Positions 1 to 7,980 of a stretch of DNA of 64,000 nucleotides are shown one piece after another. The translations under genes and the position numbers were made by a program. The stretch's first letter is position 1; each line of letters begins with the position of its first letter. Below the pieces are notes generated by a model. The model had not been told where the DNA came from. It ran no database searches and saw only the letters and a list, made by a program, of their open reading frames with translations. Origin of the DNA: Pseudolysinimonas sp051954455 (GTDB taxonomy: Bacteria; Actinomycetota; Actinomycetes; Actinomycetales; Microbacteriaceae); NCBI RefSeq assembly GCF_051954455.1, contig NZ_JBQCHS010000034.1:54974-118973 (forward strand). Direction: 5' to 3'.

Positions 1-83
1 GGTGCCGGCCGCCCCGACCGGCGGTTTCGCACGACTCGAGGGGGTGGGGGCGTCGGTCGAGGGGCAGGGGACGTCGCGGGGGC

Positions 84-125
84 GTGACAAACGTCACGGT
101 CGGATCGTGACGGGGGCCCTACGAG
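84..125 (+). promoter_or_regulatory. candidate promoter/operator of the ABC exporter operon
   Basis: Overlapping inverted repeats are visible: GTGAC at 84-88 with GTCAC at 93-97, and CGTCAC at 92-97 with GTGACG at 107-112. A possible -10 box TACGAG lies at 120-125, about 30 bases before the ATG. The site would suit a dimeric regulator such as the DesR-type response regulator encoded downstream. That link is inference. Confidence 0.4.
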
Positions 126-156
126 CGGGTCCCGCAGCCCCGGCATCGTGGTGGAC

Positions 157-1077
157 ATGAACGACACCCCCGCCATCGCGCTCCGCGGACTCCGCAAGCG
201 CTTCGGCCAGCTCACCGCCGTCGACGGCGTCTCGCTCGAGATCGGCCGCGGCGAGGTCGTGGCCCTTCTCGGCCCGAACGGCGCCGGCAAGTCCACCACG
301 ATCGACCTCGCCCTCGGTCTCTCGAATCCGGACGAGGGGACGGCCGAACTGTTCGGCGGGACCCCGCGGTCCGCGATCGTCGCCGGCCGTGTCGGCGCGA
401 TGCTCCAGGGCGGCGCCCTCCTGCCGACCCTCACCGTCCGCCAGAGCATCGAGCTCGTCGCCGCGGCGCACCGCCACCCGCTCCCCGTCGACGAGGCGAT
501 GGAGCGGGCGCGGGTCACCGACATCGCCAAACAACGGGTGGCGAAGCTGTCGGGGGGCCAGATGCAGCGGGCGCGGTTCGCGGTCGCCGTCGTCTCGAAC
601 CCCGACCTGCTGATCCTCGACGAGCCGACCGCCGCGATGGACGTCGAGGCCCGGCACGTCTTCTGGGAGTCGATGCGCGCCTTCACCGACGAGGGGCGCA
701 CCGTGGTGTTCGCCACCCACTACCTCGAGGAGGCGGACTCCTTCGCCGACCGCATCGTGATCCTCGCGCACGGCCGGGTCGTCGCCGACGGCACGCCCGC
801 CGAGGTGAAGTCGGTGGTCTCGGGACGCGTCGTCAGCTTCTCGCTCGACGGCCTTCCGGCCGGTCTCCACGACGCGCTCGCGACGCTGCCGGGCGTGACC
901 GAGGTGGAGAGCCGCGGCGAGCGCGTCAGCATCCGCACCGCCGACTCCGACGCGACGCTCCGCGCCGTGCTCGCCCACTACCCCGCCGCCCACGACGTCG
1001 AGGTGCTCTCGCGCACGATGGACGACGCCTTCCTCGCCCTCACCCAGTCCTCCGAGCTCGAAGGAGCCGTCCGATGA
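157..1077 (+). CDS. ABC exporter, ATP-binding subunit
   Basis: Nucleotide-binding subunit of an ABC-2 type exporter; it should hydrolyse ATP at the cytoplasmic face to drive the permease coded next. Visible motifs are Walker A GPNGAGKST near residue 40, signature LSGGQMQRAR near 130, Walker B LLILDEPTAAMD near 150 and the switch His in FATHYLEEAD near 190. The C-terminal 80 residues form the usual regulatory extension. Start: GTG codons at 148 and 151 are also in frame, but the ATG at 157 fits the family N-terminus best. The stop overlaps the next start by ATGA. The same pairing of exporter with a DesK/DesR-like system is common in Actinobacteria and Firmicutes for drug or envelope-stress export; the substrate cannot be read from sequence. 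Confidence 0.93.
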   Translation: MNDTPAIALRGLRKRFGQLTAVDGVSLEIGRGEVVALLGPNGAGKSTTIDLALGLSNPDEGTAELFGGTPRSAIVAGRVGAMLQGGALLPTLTVRQSIELVAAAHRHPLPVDEAMERARVTDIAKQRVAKLSGGQMQRARFAVAVVSNPDLLILDEPTAAMDVEARHVFWESMRAFTDEGRTVVFATHYLEEADSFADRIVILAHGRVVADGTPAEVKSVVSGRVVSFSLDGLPAGLHDALATLPGVTEVESRGERVSIRTADSDATLRAVLAHYPAAHDVEVLSRTMDDAFLALTQSSELEGAVR

Positions 1078-1817
1078 GAATCCGCTACGTCGCCCTCGAG
1101 GTCCTGCGCCAGCTCCGGAACGTGCGCAACCTCGTCTTCACGTTCGCCCTGCCCGTCGTGATGCTGCTGATCTTCGGCGGCGCCTACGGCGGCAACGGCA
1201 GCGTCGACCACACGACGCACCTGCCGTGGCTCGTCGTCACGACCGTGCAGATGGCCGGCTACGGCGCGATGATGTCGGCGCTCGGGCAGGCGTTCACGAT
1301 CGTGAACGAGCGCTCGCTCGGCTGGAACCGCCAGCTGCGCATCACGCCGTTGAGCGGTGCCGGTTACCTCGTCACGAAGGTCGCCTCCGCGCTCGCGGTC
1401 GCCGCGATCTCGATCGCCCTGGTGTTCGGGGTCTCGATGGCCGTGCTCCACACCTCGCTGCCGGCCGGCGACTGGGCGCTCGCGGGCGTGGCGCTCTGGC
1501 TCGGGATCGTGCCGTTCGCGCTCATCGCGATCCTCATCGGGCAGTTCGCCAAGCCCGAGTTCGCGCAGCCGCTGTTCATGGTCGTGTTCTTCGGGATGGC
1601 GATCCTCGGCGGCCTGTGGGTGCCGCTGCAGATCATGCCGGCCTGGGTCTCGAACGTGGCGCAGGTGGTCCCGTCGTACTGGCTCAACAAGCTGGGCCAG
1701 ATGGGGGCGCTCGGCTCGGGCGACGCGATGACCCCCGCGATCGTGCTCGTCGTCTGGAGCTTCGCGCTCGGCGCGCTCATCGTCTGGCGCTACCGGCGCG
1801 ACGCGGCCCGGGCGTGA
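1074..1817 (+). CDS. ABC-2 type exporter permease
   Basis: Membrane partner of the preceding ATPase, 247 residues, with about six hydrophobic segments: the first near residues 20-38, then a cluster between 55 and 175 and a last one near 220-238. The middle part contains the conserved ABC-2 stretch ending in the GGLWVPLQIMP loop, which is typical of the DrrB/YadH-like and DesK-linked permeases. It starts inside the stop codon of the ATPase gene (ATGA), so the two are translationally coupled. No domain was recognised that would identify the exported compound. Confidence 0.9.
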   Translation: MRIRYVALEVLRQLRNVRNLVFTFALPVVMLLIFGGAYGGNGSVDHTTHLPWLVVTTVQMAGYGAMMSALGQAFTIVNERSLGWNRQLRITPLSGAGYLVTKVASALAVAAISIALVFGVSMAVLHTSLPAGDWALAGVALWLGIVPFALIAILIGQFAKPEFAQPLFMVVFFGMAILGGLWVPLQIMPAWVSNVAQVVPSYWLNKLGQMGALGSGDAMTPAIVLVVWSFALGALIVWRYRRDAARA

Positions 1818-1837
1818 TCCGGCGCCGCACGGAGCCC

Positions 1838-1843
1838 TAGCCT
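1838..1843 (+). promoter_or_regulatory. -10 box TAGCCT of the histidine kinase gene
   Basis: TAGCCT sits eight bases before the ATG at 1852, in the short gap after the permease. The two-component genes may therefore also be transcribed separately from the exporter, on a nearly leaderless transcript. This is inference from spacing; no clear -35 is seen. Confidence 0.4.
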
Positions 1844-1851
1844 TGAGCACC

Positions 1852-2970
1852 ATGACGATCACCCCGGCCGCGCCCGCCGCGCGGCCGGGGCTCGTCGCCC
1901 GGCTGTCATCACCCGGCGCCCGTCGCTGGTACGGGGGCTCGATCTTCGGCCTGATCTACCAGACCCTCGAGGTCGGCAGCATCTGGTTCGCGCCCGCGGG
2001 GTCGGTCGGATTCCGCGTGCTGGCGACGGCGGTGCTCGTCGTGCTGTACGCCCTCTACGTCGTCCTGCCGCCGGTCCTCTGGCACGAGCGCGCTCCGATC
2101 CGCGTCGCCGGGATCGTCGCCTACTGGGCGCTCACCTGCGTCGAGTTCCCGGTCCTCGGGCCGACCGCGATCTGGATCTGGACGCTCATCGTCGTCATGA
2201 TCGGGTTCACCTGGATCCCGCGGGTCGCCTCGTTCGTGCTGCTCGCCGCGATCGTCGGCGCGCAGCTGCTCATCGCGTGGAGCACCGGTTGGGCCGACTC
2301 GGTCGCCGTCGCCCCCTACGTGACGCTCACCGTCGGCATCGGCATGATCGGCTTCGGCCGGCTGGTGCAGCGCAACGCCCAGCTGCGCGAGGCGCAGGAG
2401 GAGGTCGCCCGCCTCGCGGTCAGCGAGGAGCGCGCCCGCCTCGCCCGCGACCTCCACGATTCGCTCGGGCATTCGCTGACGGTCGTGACGGTCAAGTCGG
2501 AGCTGGCCCGCAAGCTCGTCGGCCGCGACCCGGAGAAGGCGGAGGCCGAGATCGCCGACATCGAGCGGCTCGCGCGCGAGGGGCTCGCCGATCTGCGGGC
2601 CGCCGTCGCCGGCTACCGCGACGTCGACCTCGAGGCCGAGCTGGCATCCGCGCGCACGGCGCTCGCGGCGGCCGGGATCGCGGCGCACCTCCCCGACGAC
2701 GCCGCGGTCGTGCGCCATGAGCTGCGCCCGCTCTTCGGCTGGGTCGTGCGCGAGGGGGTCACGAACGTCATCCGGCACTCCGCCGCGCGGGAGTGCTGGA
2801 TCGAGCTGAGCGCCAAGCGGGTCATGGTGCGCGACGACGGGTCGGCCCTCTCGACCGGCACGGGCGGCAACGGGCTGCGCAACCTCCGCGAGCGCGCCGA
2901 GGCGGCCGGGGCGCGACTCCGCAGCGGCCCGCGCGCCGACGGCGGATTCGCCCTCGAGGTCGCGGCATGA
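1852..2970 (+). CDS. DesK-family sensor histidine kinase
   Basis: Membrane sensor kinase of the HisKA_3 (NarL/DesK) class, 372 residues. The first 165 residues hold five or six hydrophobic segments, the expected membrane sensor. The dimerisation/phosphoacceptor helix reads ARDLHDSLGHSLTVV, whose first His is the phosphorylation site (near residue 202). The ATPase domain shows a degenerate N box, VREGVTNVIRHS, and the G boxes DDGS and GGNGLRNLRERA. It should phosphorylate the response regulator coded immediately downstream, whose ATG overlaps this stop. A TTG at 1843 is in frame, but the ATG at 1852 is preferred because the -10 box covers the TTG. Confidence 0.92.
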   Translation: MTITPAAPAARPGLVARLSSPGARRWYGGSIFGLIYQTLEVGSIWFAPAGSVGFRVLATAVLVVLYALYVVLPPVLWHERAPIRVAGIVAYWALTCVEFPVLGPTAIWIWTLIVVMIGFTWIPRVASFVLLAAIVGAQLLIAWSTGWADSVAVAPYVTLTVGIGMIGFGRLVQRNAQLREAQEEVARLAVSEERARLARDLHDSLGHSLTVVTVKSELARKLVGRDPEKAEAEIADIERLAREGLADLRAAVAGYRDVDLEAELASARTALAAAGIAAHLPDDAAVVRHELRPLFGWVVREGVTNVIRHSAARECWIELSAKRVMVRDDGSALSTGTGGNGLRNLRERAEAAGARLRSGPRADGGFALEVAA

Positions 2971-3587
2971 GCGACCCGATCCGCGTTCTCGTCGCCGACG
3001 ATCAGGCGCTCGTCCGGGGCGCGCTCGCGTCGCTGCTGAACCTCGAGGACGACATCGAGGTCGTGGCGGAGGTCGGCCGCGGCGACGAGGTCGTGGGCGC
3101 CGCCCGCGACCGACGCGCCGACGTCGCGCTCCTCGACGTCGAGATGCCGGGGCTGGACGGGATCGCGGCCGCCCGCGCGCTCGCGGCCGGGTATCCCGCC
3201 TGCCGCGCCCTCATCGTGACGACGTTCGGACGTCCCGGTTACCTGCGCCTCGCGCTCGAGGCCGGCGCCGCCGGGTTCGTCGTCAAGGACACCCCGTCCG
3301 ACGAGCTGGCGGCGGCCGTCCGCCGGGTCGCGGCCGGGCTCCGCGTCGTGGACCCCGCCCTCGCGGCCGAGTCGCTCGCCTCCGGCCCCTCGCCGCTCAG
3401 CCGGCGGGAGACCGACGTGCTGCTCGCCCTCCGCGACGACGGCACGGCGACGGAGGTCGCCCGGCGCCTGCACCTCTCCGAGGGCACCGTCCGCAACCAC
3501 GTCTCCTCCGCGATCGGCAAGACGAACGCGCGCAATGCCGCCGAGGCCGTCCGCATCGCGGCGGAGAACGGCTGGCTCCTCGGCTGA
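2967..3587 (+). CDS. DesR-family response regulator (REC + LuxR HTH)
   Basis: Cytoplasmic DNA-binding response regulator of 206 residues. The receiver domain shows VADDQ near residue 10, the phosphorylatable Asp in LLDVEMPGLDG (near 53), the conserved Thr of VTTFG and the Lys of VVKDTPSDELA. The C-terminal LuxR-type helix-turn-helix runs SRRETDVLLAL to VARRLHLSEGTVRNHVSS. It is cotranscribed with its kinase through an ATGA overlap. Its probable targets are the exporter operon upstream, where inverted GTGAC/GTCAC repeats lie at 84-112. That target assignment is inference. Confidence 0.93.
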   Translation: MSDPIRVLVADDQALVRGALASLLNLEDDIEVVAEVGRGDEVVGAARDRRADVALLDVEMPGLDGIAAARALAAGYPACRALIVTTFGRPGYLRLALEAGAAGFVVKDTPSDELAAAVRRVAAGLRVVDPALAAESLASGPSPLSRRETDVLLALRDDGTATEVARRLHLSEGTVRNHVSSAIGKTNARNAAEAVRIAAENGWLLG

Positions 3588-3595
3588 CCCCGGGC

Positions 3596-3601
3596 TAGGC
3601 T
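3596..3601 (+). promoter_or_regulatory. -10 box TAGGCT of the acetyltransferase gene
   Basis: TAGGCT lies 46 bases before the ATG at 3648. The leader contains a purine-rich ribosome binding site, GGAAGGAG, ten bases before the start. It marks a new transcript after the two-component operon. Confidence 0.4.
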
Positions 3602-3647
3602 GGCCGGCTGCCCCGCGCCGTGCGAGGGCGGCGGAAGGAGACGGACG

Positions 3648-4712
3648 ATGCCCGTCCGGATCGTCGAGGTGCCGATCCCGGCCGCCCCGGGCGCCGAGGG
3701 ATGGGAGCTGTTCGCCGCCGTCTGCGAGGTGAGCTCGGCCGTGGAGGTGGCCGCCTACGGCACGCCGGAGCTCGCCGAATCGGCCGAGGAGGTCCTGCCC
3801 CACTGGCACGACCCGGAGCAGGTCAAGCACCTGTTCGCCGCCGTCGACGGCGGGCGCGTCGTCGGTCGGCTCGCCGCCTGGACGCCGAACGAGGCGCCCG
3901 ACAAGGCGAGCAGCTTCGTGCAGGTGCTGCCCGCGGCGCAGGGCCGCGGCATCGGCTCCCTGCTGCACGCGCGGCTCCTCGAGCTGGCGACGCGACAGGG
4001 CTGGTCGCGTGCGGTGACCTGGGCGGCGGCCTCGGAGGCGCCCGGCGAGCGCCTCGCCCCGCCGACCGGCTTCGGCTCCGTCCCCCGCGACGCCCGCGGG
4101 ACGCGCTTCCTGCTCGACCGCGGGTGGCGCCTCGAGCAGGTGGAGCGCTGCAGCCGCTTCGCCCTCCCCGCGGACGCCGATCGCCTCGCCCGTCTCCGCG
4201 CCGACGCCGAGACGCGATCGGACGGCTACCGGATCCACACCTGGACGGGCTTCACGCCGGAGCCGCTGCGCGGTGGGATGGCGCAGCTCATGGAGCGGAT
4301 GACGACCGACGCCCCGAGCGCGGGCCTCGAGGAGCCCGCCGAGAGCTGGGACGCCGACCGCATCCTGGACAACGACCGACGCCTGGCCGACTCCCCCACC
4401 ACCATGCTGACGAGCGCCGTCGAGCACGTGGCGACCGGCCGGCTCGCCGGGATGACCCGGCTGCGTGTGCACGACGACCCGACCCGGCCGGCGTTCCAGT
4501 GGGACACCATCGTCCGTCGCGAGGACCGCGGCCACCGGCTCGGCATGCTCCTCAAGATCGTCAATCTCCAGGCGCTCGAGGAGCGGATGCCGGGCCGCCC
4601 GTCGGTCATCACCTGGAACGCCGAGGAGAACCGGCACATGCTCGACGTCAACGAGGCCCTCGGCTTCGTCCCGATCGGATACGAGGGCGCCTGGCGGAAG
4701 GACCTGACGTGA
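3648..4712 (+). CDS. GNAT family N-acetyltransferase, two GNAT domains
   Basis: A 354-residue protein built from two GNAT folds in tandem. The N-terminal domain (about 1-150) carries the acetyl-CoA loop AAQGRGIGSLLHARLLELA; the C-terminal domain (about 165-350) carries REDRGHRLGMLLKIVNLQAL. Both have the R/Q-x-x-G-x-G/A pattern that binds the CoA pyrophosphate, although the second reads RGHRLG. Tandem GNATs of this length are frequent in Actinobacteria and include mycothiol synthase, but the substrate-binding features of MshD are not evident, so no specific acceptor is proposed. The stop overlaps the start of the methyltransferase (GTGA), implying coupling. Confidence 0.85.
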   Translation: MPVRIVEVPIPAAPGAEGWELFAAVCEVSSAVEVAAYGTPELAESAEEVLPHWHDPEQVKHLFAAVDGGRVVGRLAAWTPNEAPDKASSFVQVLPAAQGRGIGSLLHARLLELATRQGWSRAVTWAAASEAPGERLAPPTGFGSVPRDARGTRFLLDRGWRLEQVERCSRFALPADADRLARLRADAETRSDGYRIHTWTGFTPEPLRGGMAQLMERMTTDAPSAGLEEPAESWDADRILDNDRRLADSPTTMLTSAVEHVATGRLAGMTRLRVHDDPTRPAFQWDTIVRREDRGHRLGMLLKIVNLQALEERMPGRPSVITWNAEENRHMLDVNEALGFVPIGYEGAWRKDLT

Positions 4713-5548
4713 CCGACGTCGACTACCTCGCGCTCAACCGCGCCAACTGGGACGACCGCGCCGAGGTCCACGCCGCCTCCGCGGGGTACGACCTGGCACG
4801 CTATCGCGACGATCCGCGCGCGATCTCGGACGTCGTCTCCTTCGACCGTCCGCTCCTCGGCGACGTCGCCGGGCTCGACGCGGTGCACCTGCAGTGCCAC
4901 ATCGGCACCGACACGCTCTCGCTCGCGCGGCTCGGGGCGCGGATGACGGGGCTCGACCTGTCGCCGACCTCGCTGCGGGTCGCGCGCGAGCTCGCGGCGT
5001 CGGCCGGAGCGGACATCCCCTACGTCGAGTCCGACGTGTACGGCGCGGTGGACGCGCTCGGCGCCGGGCGGTTCGACCTCGTCTACGTCAGCGTCGGCGC
5101 GATCTGCTGGCTGCCCTCGGTCGCACGGTGGGCGGCGACGGTCGCGGCCCTGCTCCGGCCGGGCGGACGCCTGTTCATCCGCGACGGGCATCCCGTGCTC
5201 CTGGCGGTCGGCGAGGAGCACCCCGAGCGGCTCGAGCTCGAGTACCCCTACTTCGAGATGCCGGAGCCGATGGTGTGGGACCAGGACGGCACCTACGTCG
5301 ATGCCGATCGCCCGCTGACCGCCACCCGCACCGCCGAGTGGAACCACGGTCTCGGCGAGATCGTGACAGCGGTGCTGGCGAGCGGGATGACGCCGACCGG
5401 CCTCGTGGAGCACCGGAGCGCACCGTGGTGCGCGATCCCCGAGCTCATGGAGCCGGACGACGCGCCCGGCGAGTGGCGTCTGCGGGAGCGGCCGGAGCGG
5501 CTGCCGCTGAGCTTCACGCTGCAGGCGGTGAAGCCCGCCGCCCCGTGA
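4709..5548 (+). CDS. class I SAM-dependent methyltransferase
   Basis: A 279-residue soluble methyltransferase. The SAM-binding motif I region reads VHLQCHIGTDTLSLARLGA (near residue 53), followed by motif II with the acidic residue in MTGLDLSPTSL and a motif IV region FDLVYVSVGAICWLP. The phrase LNRANWDDRAEVHA at the N-terminus is characteristic of a common actinobacterial methyltransferase group of unknown substrate. The GTG start overlaps the stop of the acetyltransferase gene. It converges on mutM with a six-base gap. Confidence 0.88.
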   Translation: MTDVDYLALNRANWDDRAEVHAASAGYDLARYRDDPRAISDVVSFDRPLLGDVAGLDAVHLQCHIGTDTLSLARLGARMTGLDLSPTSLRVARELAASAGADIPYVESDVYGAVDALGAGRFDLVYVSVGAICWLPSVARWAATVAALLRPGGRLFIRDGHPVLLAVGEEHPERLELEYPYFEMPEPMVWDQDGTYVDADRPLTATRTAEWNHGLGEIVTAVLASGMTPTGLVEHRSAPWCAIPELMEPDDAPGEWRLRERPERLPLSFTLQAVKPAAP

Positions 5549-5554
5549 CCTCGA

Positions 5555-6451
5555 TCAGCGCGCGCGGATGCGCTGGCAGCGCGGGCAGAAGTGCGACCCG
5601 CGGTTCATGAACGTCTCCCGCACGATCGGCGTCCCGCAGCGCGGGCACGGCTCCCCCTGCTGCCCGTAGGCGTTCAGCGAGTGGGAGAAGTATCCCGACG
5701 CCCCGTTGACGTTGACGTACTGCGCGTCGAAGCTCGTGCCGCCCTCGCGGAGCGCCTTGCCGAGCACGAGGCGCACCTCGGCGAGCAGGGTCGCCGCGCG
5801 CGGGCGCGACAGCGTCTCGGTCGGCTGGTCGTAGTGGAGGCGCGCCGCCCACAGCGCCTCGTCGGCGTAGATGTTGCCGATGCCGCTGATCAGCGTCTGG
5901 TCGAGCAGAGCCCGCTTGATGGTGGTGCGCTTGCGGCGCAGGGCGTCGAGGAAGCGGCGATCGTCGAACAGCGGATCGAGCGGATCACGGGCGATGTGGG
6001 CGACCTGCGACGGGATGCGCTGCTCCGGGCGGTCGGGCGCCGGCACGAGGCCGTCGATCACCATGGAGCCGAAGATGCGCTGGTCGACGAAGTCGACGCG
6101 CAGCGGGCCGGGCCGGCCGTCACCGGTGCCGAGCGGGGAGTCGAGGTCGAGCACGACGCGCGTGAGGCGGTCACGCGCGTGGTCGGGCGAACGCAGCAGG
6201 ACCTGCCCCGACATCCCGAGGTGCACGCCGAGCACCTCGTCGGAGCCGTCGAGCGGTACCCAGAGGAACTTGCCGCGACGCTTCGGGGCGGCGAGACGCG
6301 CGCCGGTCAGCCGCTGGACGAAGTCCTCGGACGGCCCGTCGTGGCGCCGGAGCGAACGCGCGTCGAGCACCTCGACGCGTCGCACGGTCGCGCCCGTGAC
6401 GGCGGGTTCGAGGCCCGCGCGGACGACCTCGACCTCGGGGAGCTCGGGCAC
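5555..6451 (-). CDS. mutM: formamidopyrimidine-DNA glycosylase
   Basis: Base-excision repair enzyme that removes 8-oxoguanine and ring-opened purines and cleaves the abasic strand by beta,delta-elimination. The mature N-terminus PELPEVEVVRAGL contains the catalytic Pro and Glu. The middle holds the Lys of the GRRGKFLWVPL-type loop (here KRRGKFLWVPL) and the helix-two-turn-helix segment ISGIGNIYADEALWAARLH. The C-terminus is a complete zinc finger with two CxxC pairs, CPRCGTPI and CPRCQRIRAR, so the gene looks functional. At 298 residues it is of normal length. It is the last gene of the DUF177-rpmF-rnc-mutM block, six bases after rnc. Confidence 0.96.
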   Translation of the reverse strand: MPELPEVEVVRAGLEPAVTGATVRRVEVLDARSLRRHDGPSEDFVQRLTGARLAAPKRRGKFLWVPLDGSDEVLGVHLGMSGQVLLRSPDHARDRLTRVVLDLDSPLGTGDGRPGPLRVDFVDQRIFGSMVIDGLVPAPDRPEQRIPSQVAHIARDPLDPLFDDRRFLDALRRKRTTIKRALLDQTLISGIGNIYADEALWAARLHYDQPTETLSRPRAATLLAEVRLVLGKALREGGTSFDAQYVNVNGASGYFSHSLNAYGQQGEPCPRCGTPIVRETFMNRGSHFCPRCQRIRAR

Positions 6452-6457
6452 GCGGGT

Positions 6458-7135
6458 CTAGGCCTTCTTCGACCGGCTCTGCAGCAGGCCCCACGCGGCG
6501 AGCGCGGCCTGCATCTCCGCCGTCTTCTTGCTCGTGCCCTCGCCGCCGGCGATCGTCGGCCCGGTGCCGAGCGCGACGTCGGCGTGGAAGCGCTTCGAGT
6601 GGTCCGGGCCGGAGTCGGTCACCGTGTAGACGGGGAGACCGCGGCCCATGCGGGCGGCCAGCTCCTGCAGGCTCGTCTTCGGATCCATCGCCGCGCCGAA
6701 GCGCTCCGGCTCCTGCAGCAGCGGCTCCACGAGACGCAGCACGAGACCCGTCGCATCGTCGCCCCCGGCCGACAGGTAGGCGGCGCCGATCACGGCCTCG
6801 AGCGCATCGGCGAGGATCGACGCCTTCTCGCGGCCCCCGGTCATCTCCTCGCCCTTGCCGAGGCGGATGTGCGCGCCGAGCCCGATCCGGCCGGCGATGT
6901 CGGCGAGCGCGACCGACGACACGAGCGACGCCCGGCGCTTCGCGAGGTCGCCCTCGTCGAGCTCGGGGTTGTCGCGGTACAGCTTGACCGTCACGGCCTG
7001 CCCGAGGATCGCGTCGCCGAGGAACTCGAGGCGCTCGTTGTGCCCGATGCCGCCGTTCTCGTACGCGAACGATCGGTGCGTGAGCGCGAGCTCGAGCAGG
7101 TCGGGAGCGATCTCGACCCGCAGCTGGTCCAGCAG
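6458..7135 (-). CDS. rnc: ribonuclease III, start codon unusual
   Basis: Double-strand-specific endoribonuclease that processes rRNA precursors. The signature NERLEFLGDAILG with its catalytic acidic residues is intact, as is the second acidic site in ADALEAVIGAAYL; the C-terminal double-stranded RNA-binding domain covers the last 70 residues (DPKTSLQELAARMG to the end). The puzzle is the start: between the stop of rpmF and the first conserved residues no ATG, GTG or TTG occurs in frame, and upstream in-frame candidates lie inside other genes. The position given is a CTG at 7135 (or 7132), yielding MLDQLRVEIAPDLLELA, about 225 residues, which is the normal family length. A sequencing error upstream is the alternative. 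Confidence 0.85.
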   Translation of the reverse strand: MLDQLRVEIAPDLLELALTHRSFAYENGGIGHNERLEFLGDAILGQAVTVKLYRDNPELDEGDLAKRRASLVSSVALADIAGRIGLGAHIRLGKGEEMTGGREKASILADALEAVIGAAYLSAGGDDATGLVLRLVEPLLQEPERFGAAMDPKTSLQELAARMGRGLPVYTVTDSGPDHSKRFHADVALGTGPTIAGGEGTSKKTAEMQAALAAWGLLQSRSKKA

Positions 7136-7181
7136 GCCCCGGTGCGCGTCGACCGCGGTCGCCGCCCCCGTGGTCTCGGGA

Positions 7182-7385
7182 CTAGACGTCGGCGACCTTG
7201 CGGCCCTTGTACTCCAGGTACAGGGGCGTGCCGGCGGAGTCCTCGACGACCTTGGCGCGGTGCGGGAGGCTGTAGACGGTCCGGCCGTTCTCGACCGACT
7301 TGACGAGCTTCGGGAGCTCGGCCTTCCACTGCGAGCGGCGCGAGCGGGTGTTCGAGCGCGACTGCTTGCGCTTGGGAACGGCCAT
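7182..7385 (-). CDS. rpmF: 50S ribosomal protein L32
   Basis: A 67-residue basic protein starting MAVPKRKQSRSNTRSRRSQW, the unmistakable N-terminus of bL32, a structural component of the large ribosomal subunit. No CxxC zinc pair is present, so this is the zinc-independent form. It sits between the DUF177 gene (54-base gap) and rnc in the standard actinobacterial order. Confidence 0.97.
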   Translation of the reverse strand: MAVPKRKQSRSNTRSRRSQWKAELPKLVKSVENGRTVYSLPHRAKVVEDSAGTPLYLEYKGRKVADV

Positions 7386-7439
7386 GGTGATCTCTTCTCT
7401 GTGCTCGGCCTCGGCGGCCGGAAGGCTGGGGTCCTGGTG

Positions 7440-7961
7440 CTACTCGCCCGGGTGGTCCGTGCGGAAGCCCTCGAGCGCCGCCCAGCGCGGGTCGGGCGCG
7501 GGCGGCTGGTCCTCCGCCGGACTCGCGAGCTTCTCCCCCGTGGCGGGGTCGAGACCCGGGCAGTCCGGCCGGCAGACCGGCTGGAACGGCAGCGACAGCA
7601 CCACCGCATCCCGCACGACGGGTTCGAGATCCACGTGGTCGTCTCGAACCGCGAAGTCGACAGCTTCGTCAGGAGAATACGCGAAAAGCTCCTGGAAATC
7701 GACTTCGACGGGGAGCGAGACGGGGTCGAGGCACCGCACGCACTCGCCGCTCGCGGTCGTGTGCACGTCGGCCGTCACGAGGATCCCCTCGTGCAGACCC
7801 TCGAGGCGGACGTCGATCTCGAGCGGGGTGCCGGCGTCGACGTGGGCCGCGCCCTCGCCCAGCTGTTCGGGCGCCGGGAAGGAGAGCGTGCGCTCGCGCA
7901 TCTCCCCCGGCCGGTGCACGAGGTCGTGGACGGCGAGGTCGTACGGGTTGCGGGCGGACAC
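7440..7961 (-). CDS. DUF177/YceD family protein
   Basis: A 173-residue protein of the YceD/DUF177 family, which is almost always coded directly before rpmF and has been connected to 23S rRNA accumulation. The central motif GECVRCLDPVSLPV and a C-terminal CRPDCPGLDP contain four Cys that could bind a metal. The start is taken as GTG at 7961 (MSARNPYDLAVHDLVHRPGE) because a -10 box TACCCT at 7975-7970 puts transcription just before it. An in-frame TTG at 7970 is inside that box. It is divergent from cofD with 19 bases between the starts. Confidence 0.85.
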   Translation of the reverse strand: MSARNPYDLAVHDLVHRPGEMRERTLSFPAPEQLGEGAAHVDAGTPLEIDVRLEGLHEGILVTADVHTTASGECVRCLDPVSLPVEVDFQELFAYSPDEAVDFAVRDDHVDLEPVVRDAVVLSLPFQPVCRPDCPGLDPATGEKLASPAEDQPPAPDPRWAALEGFRTDHPGE

Positions 7962-7980
7962 GTCGTGCAAGGGTACTCGG

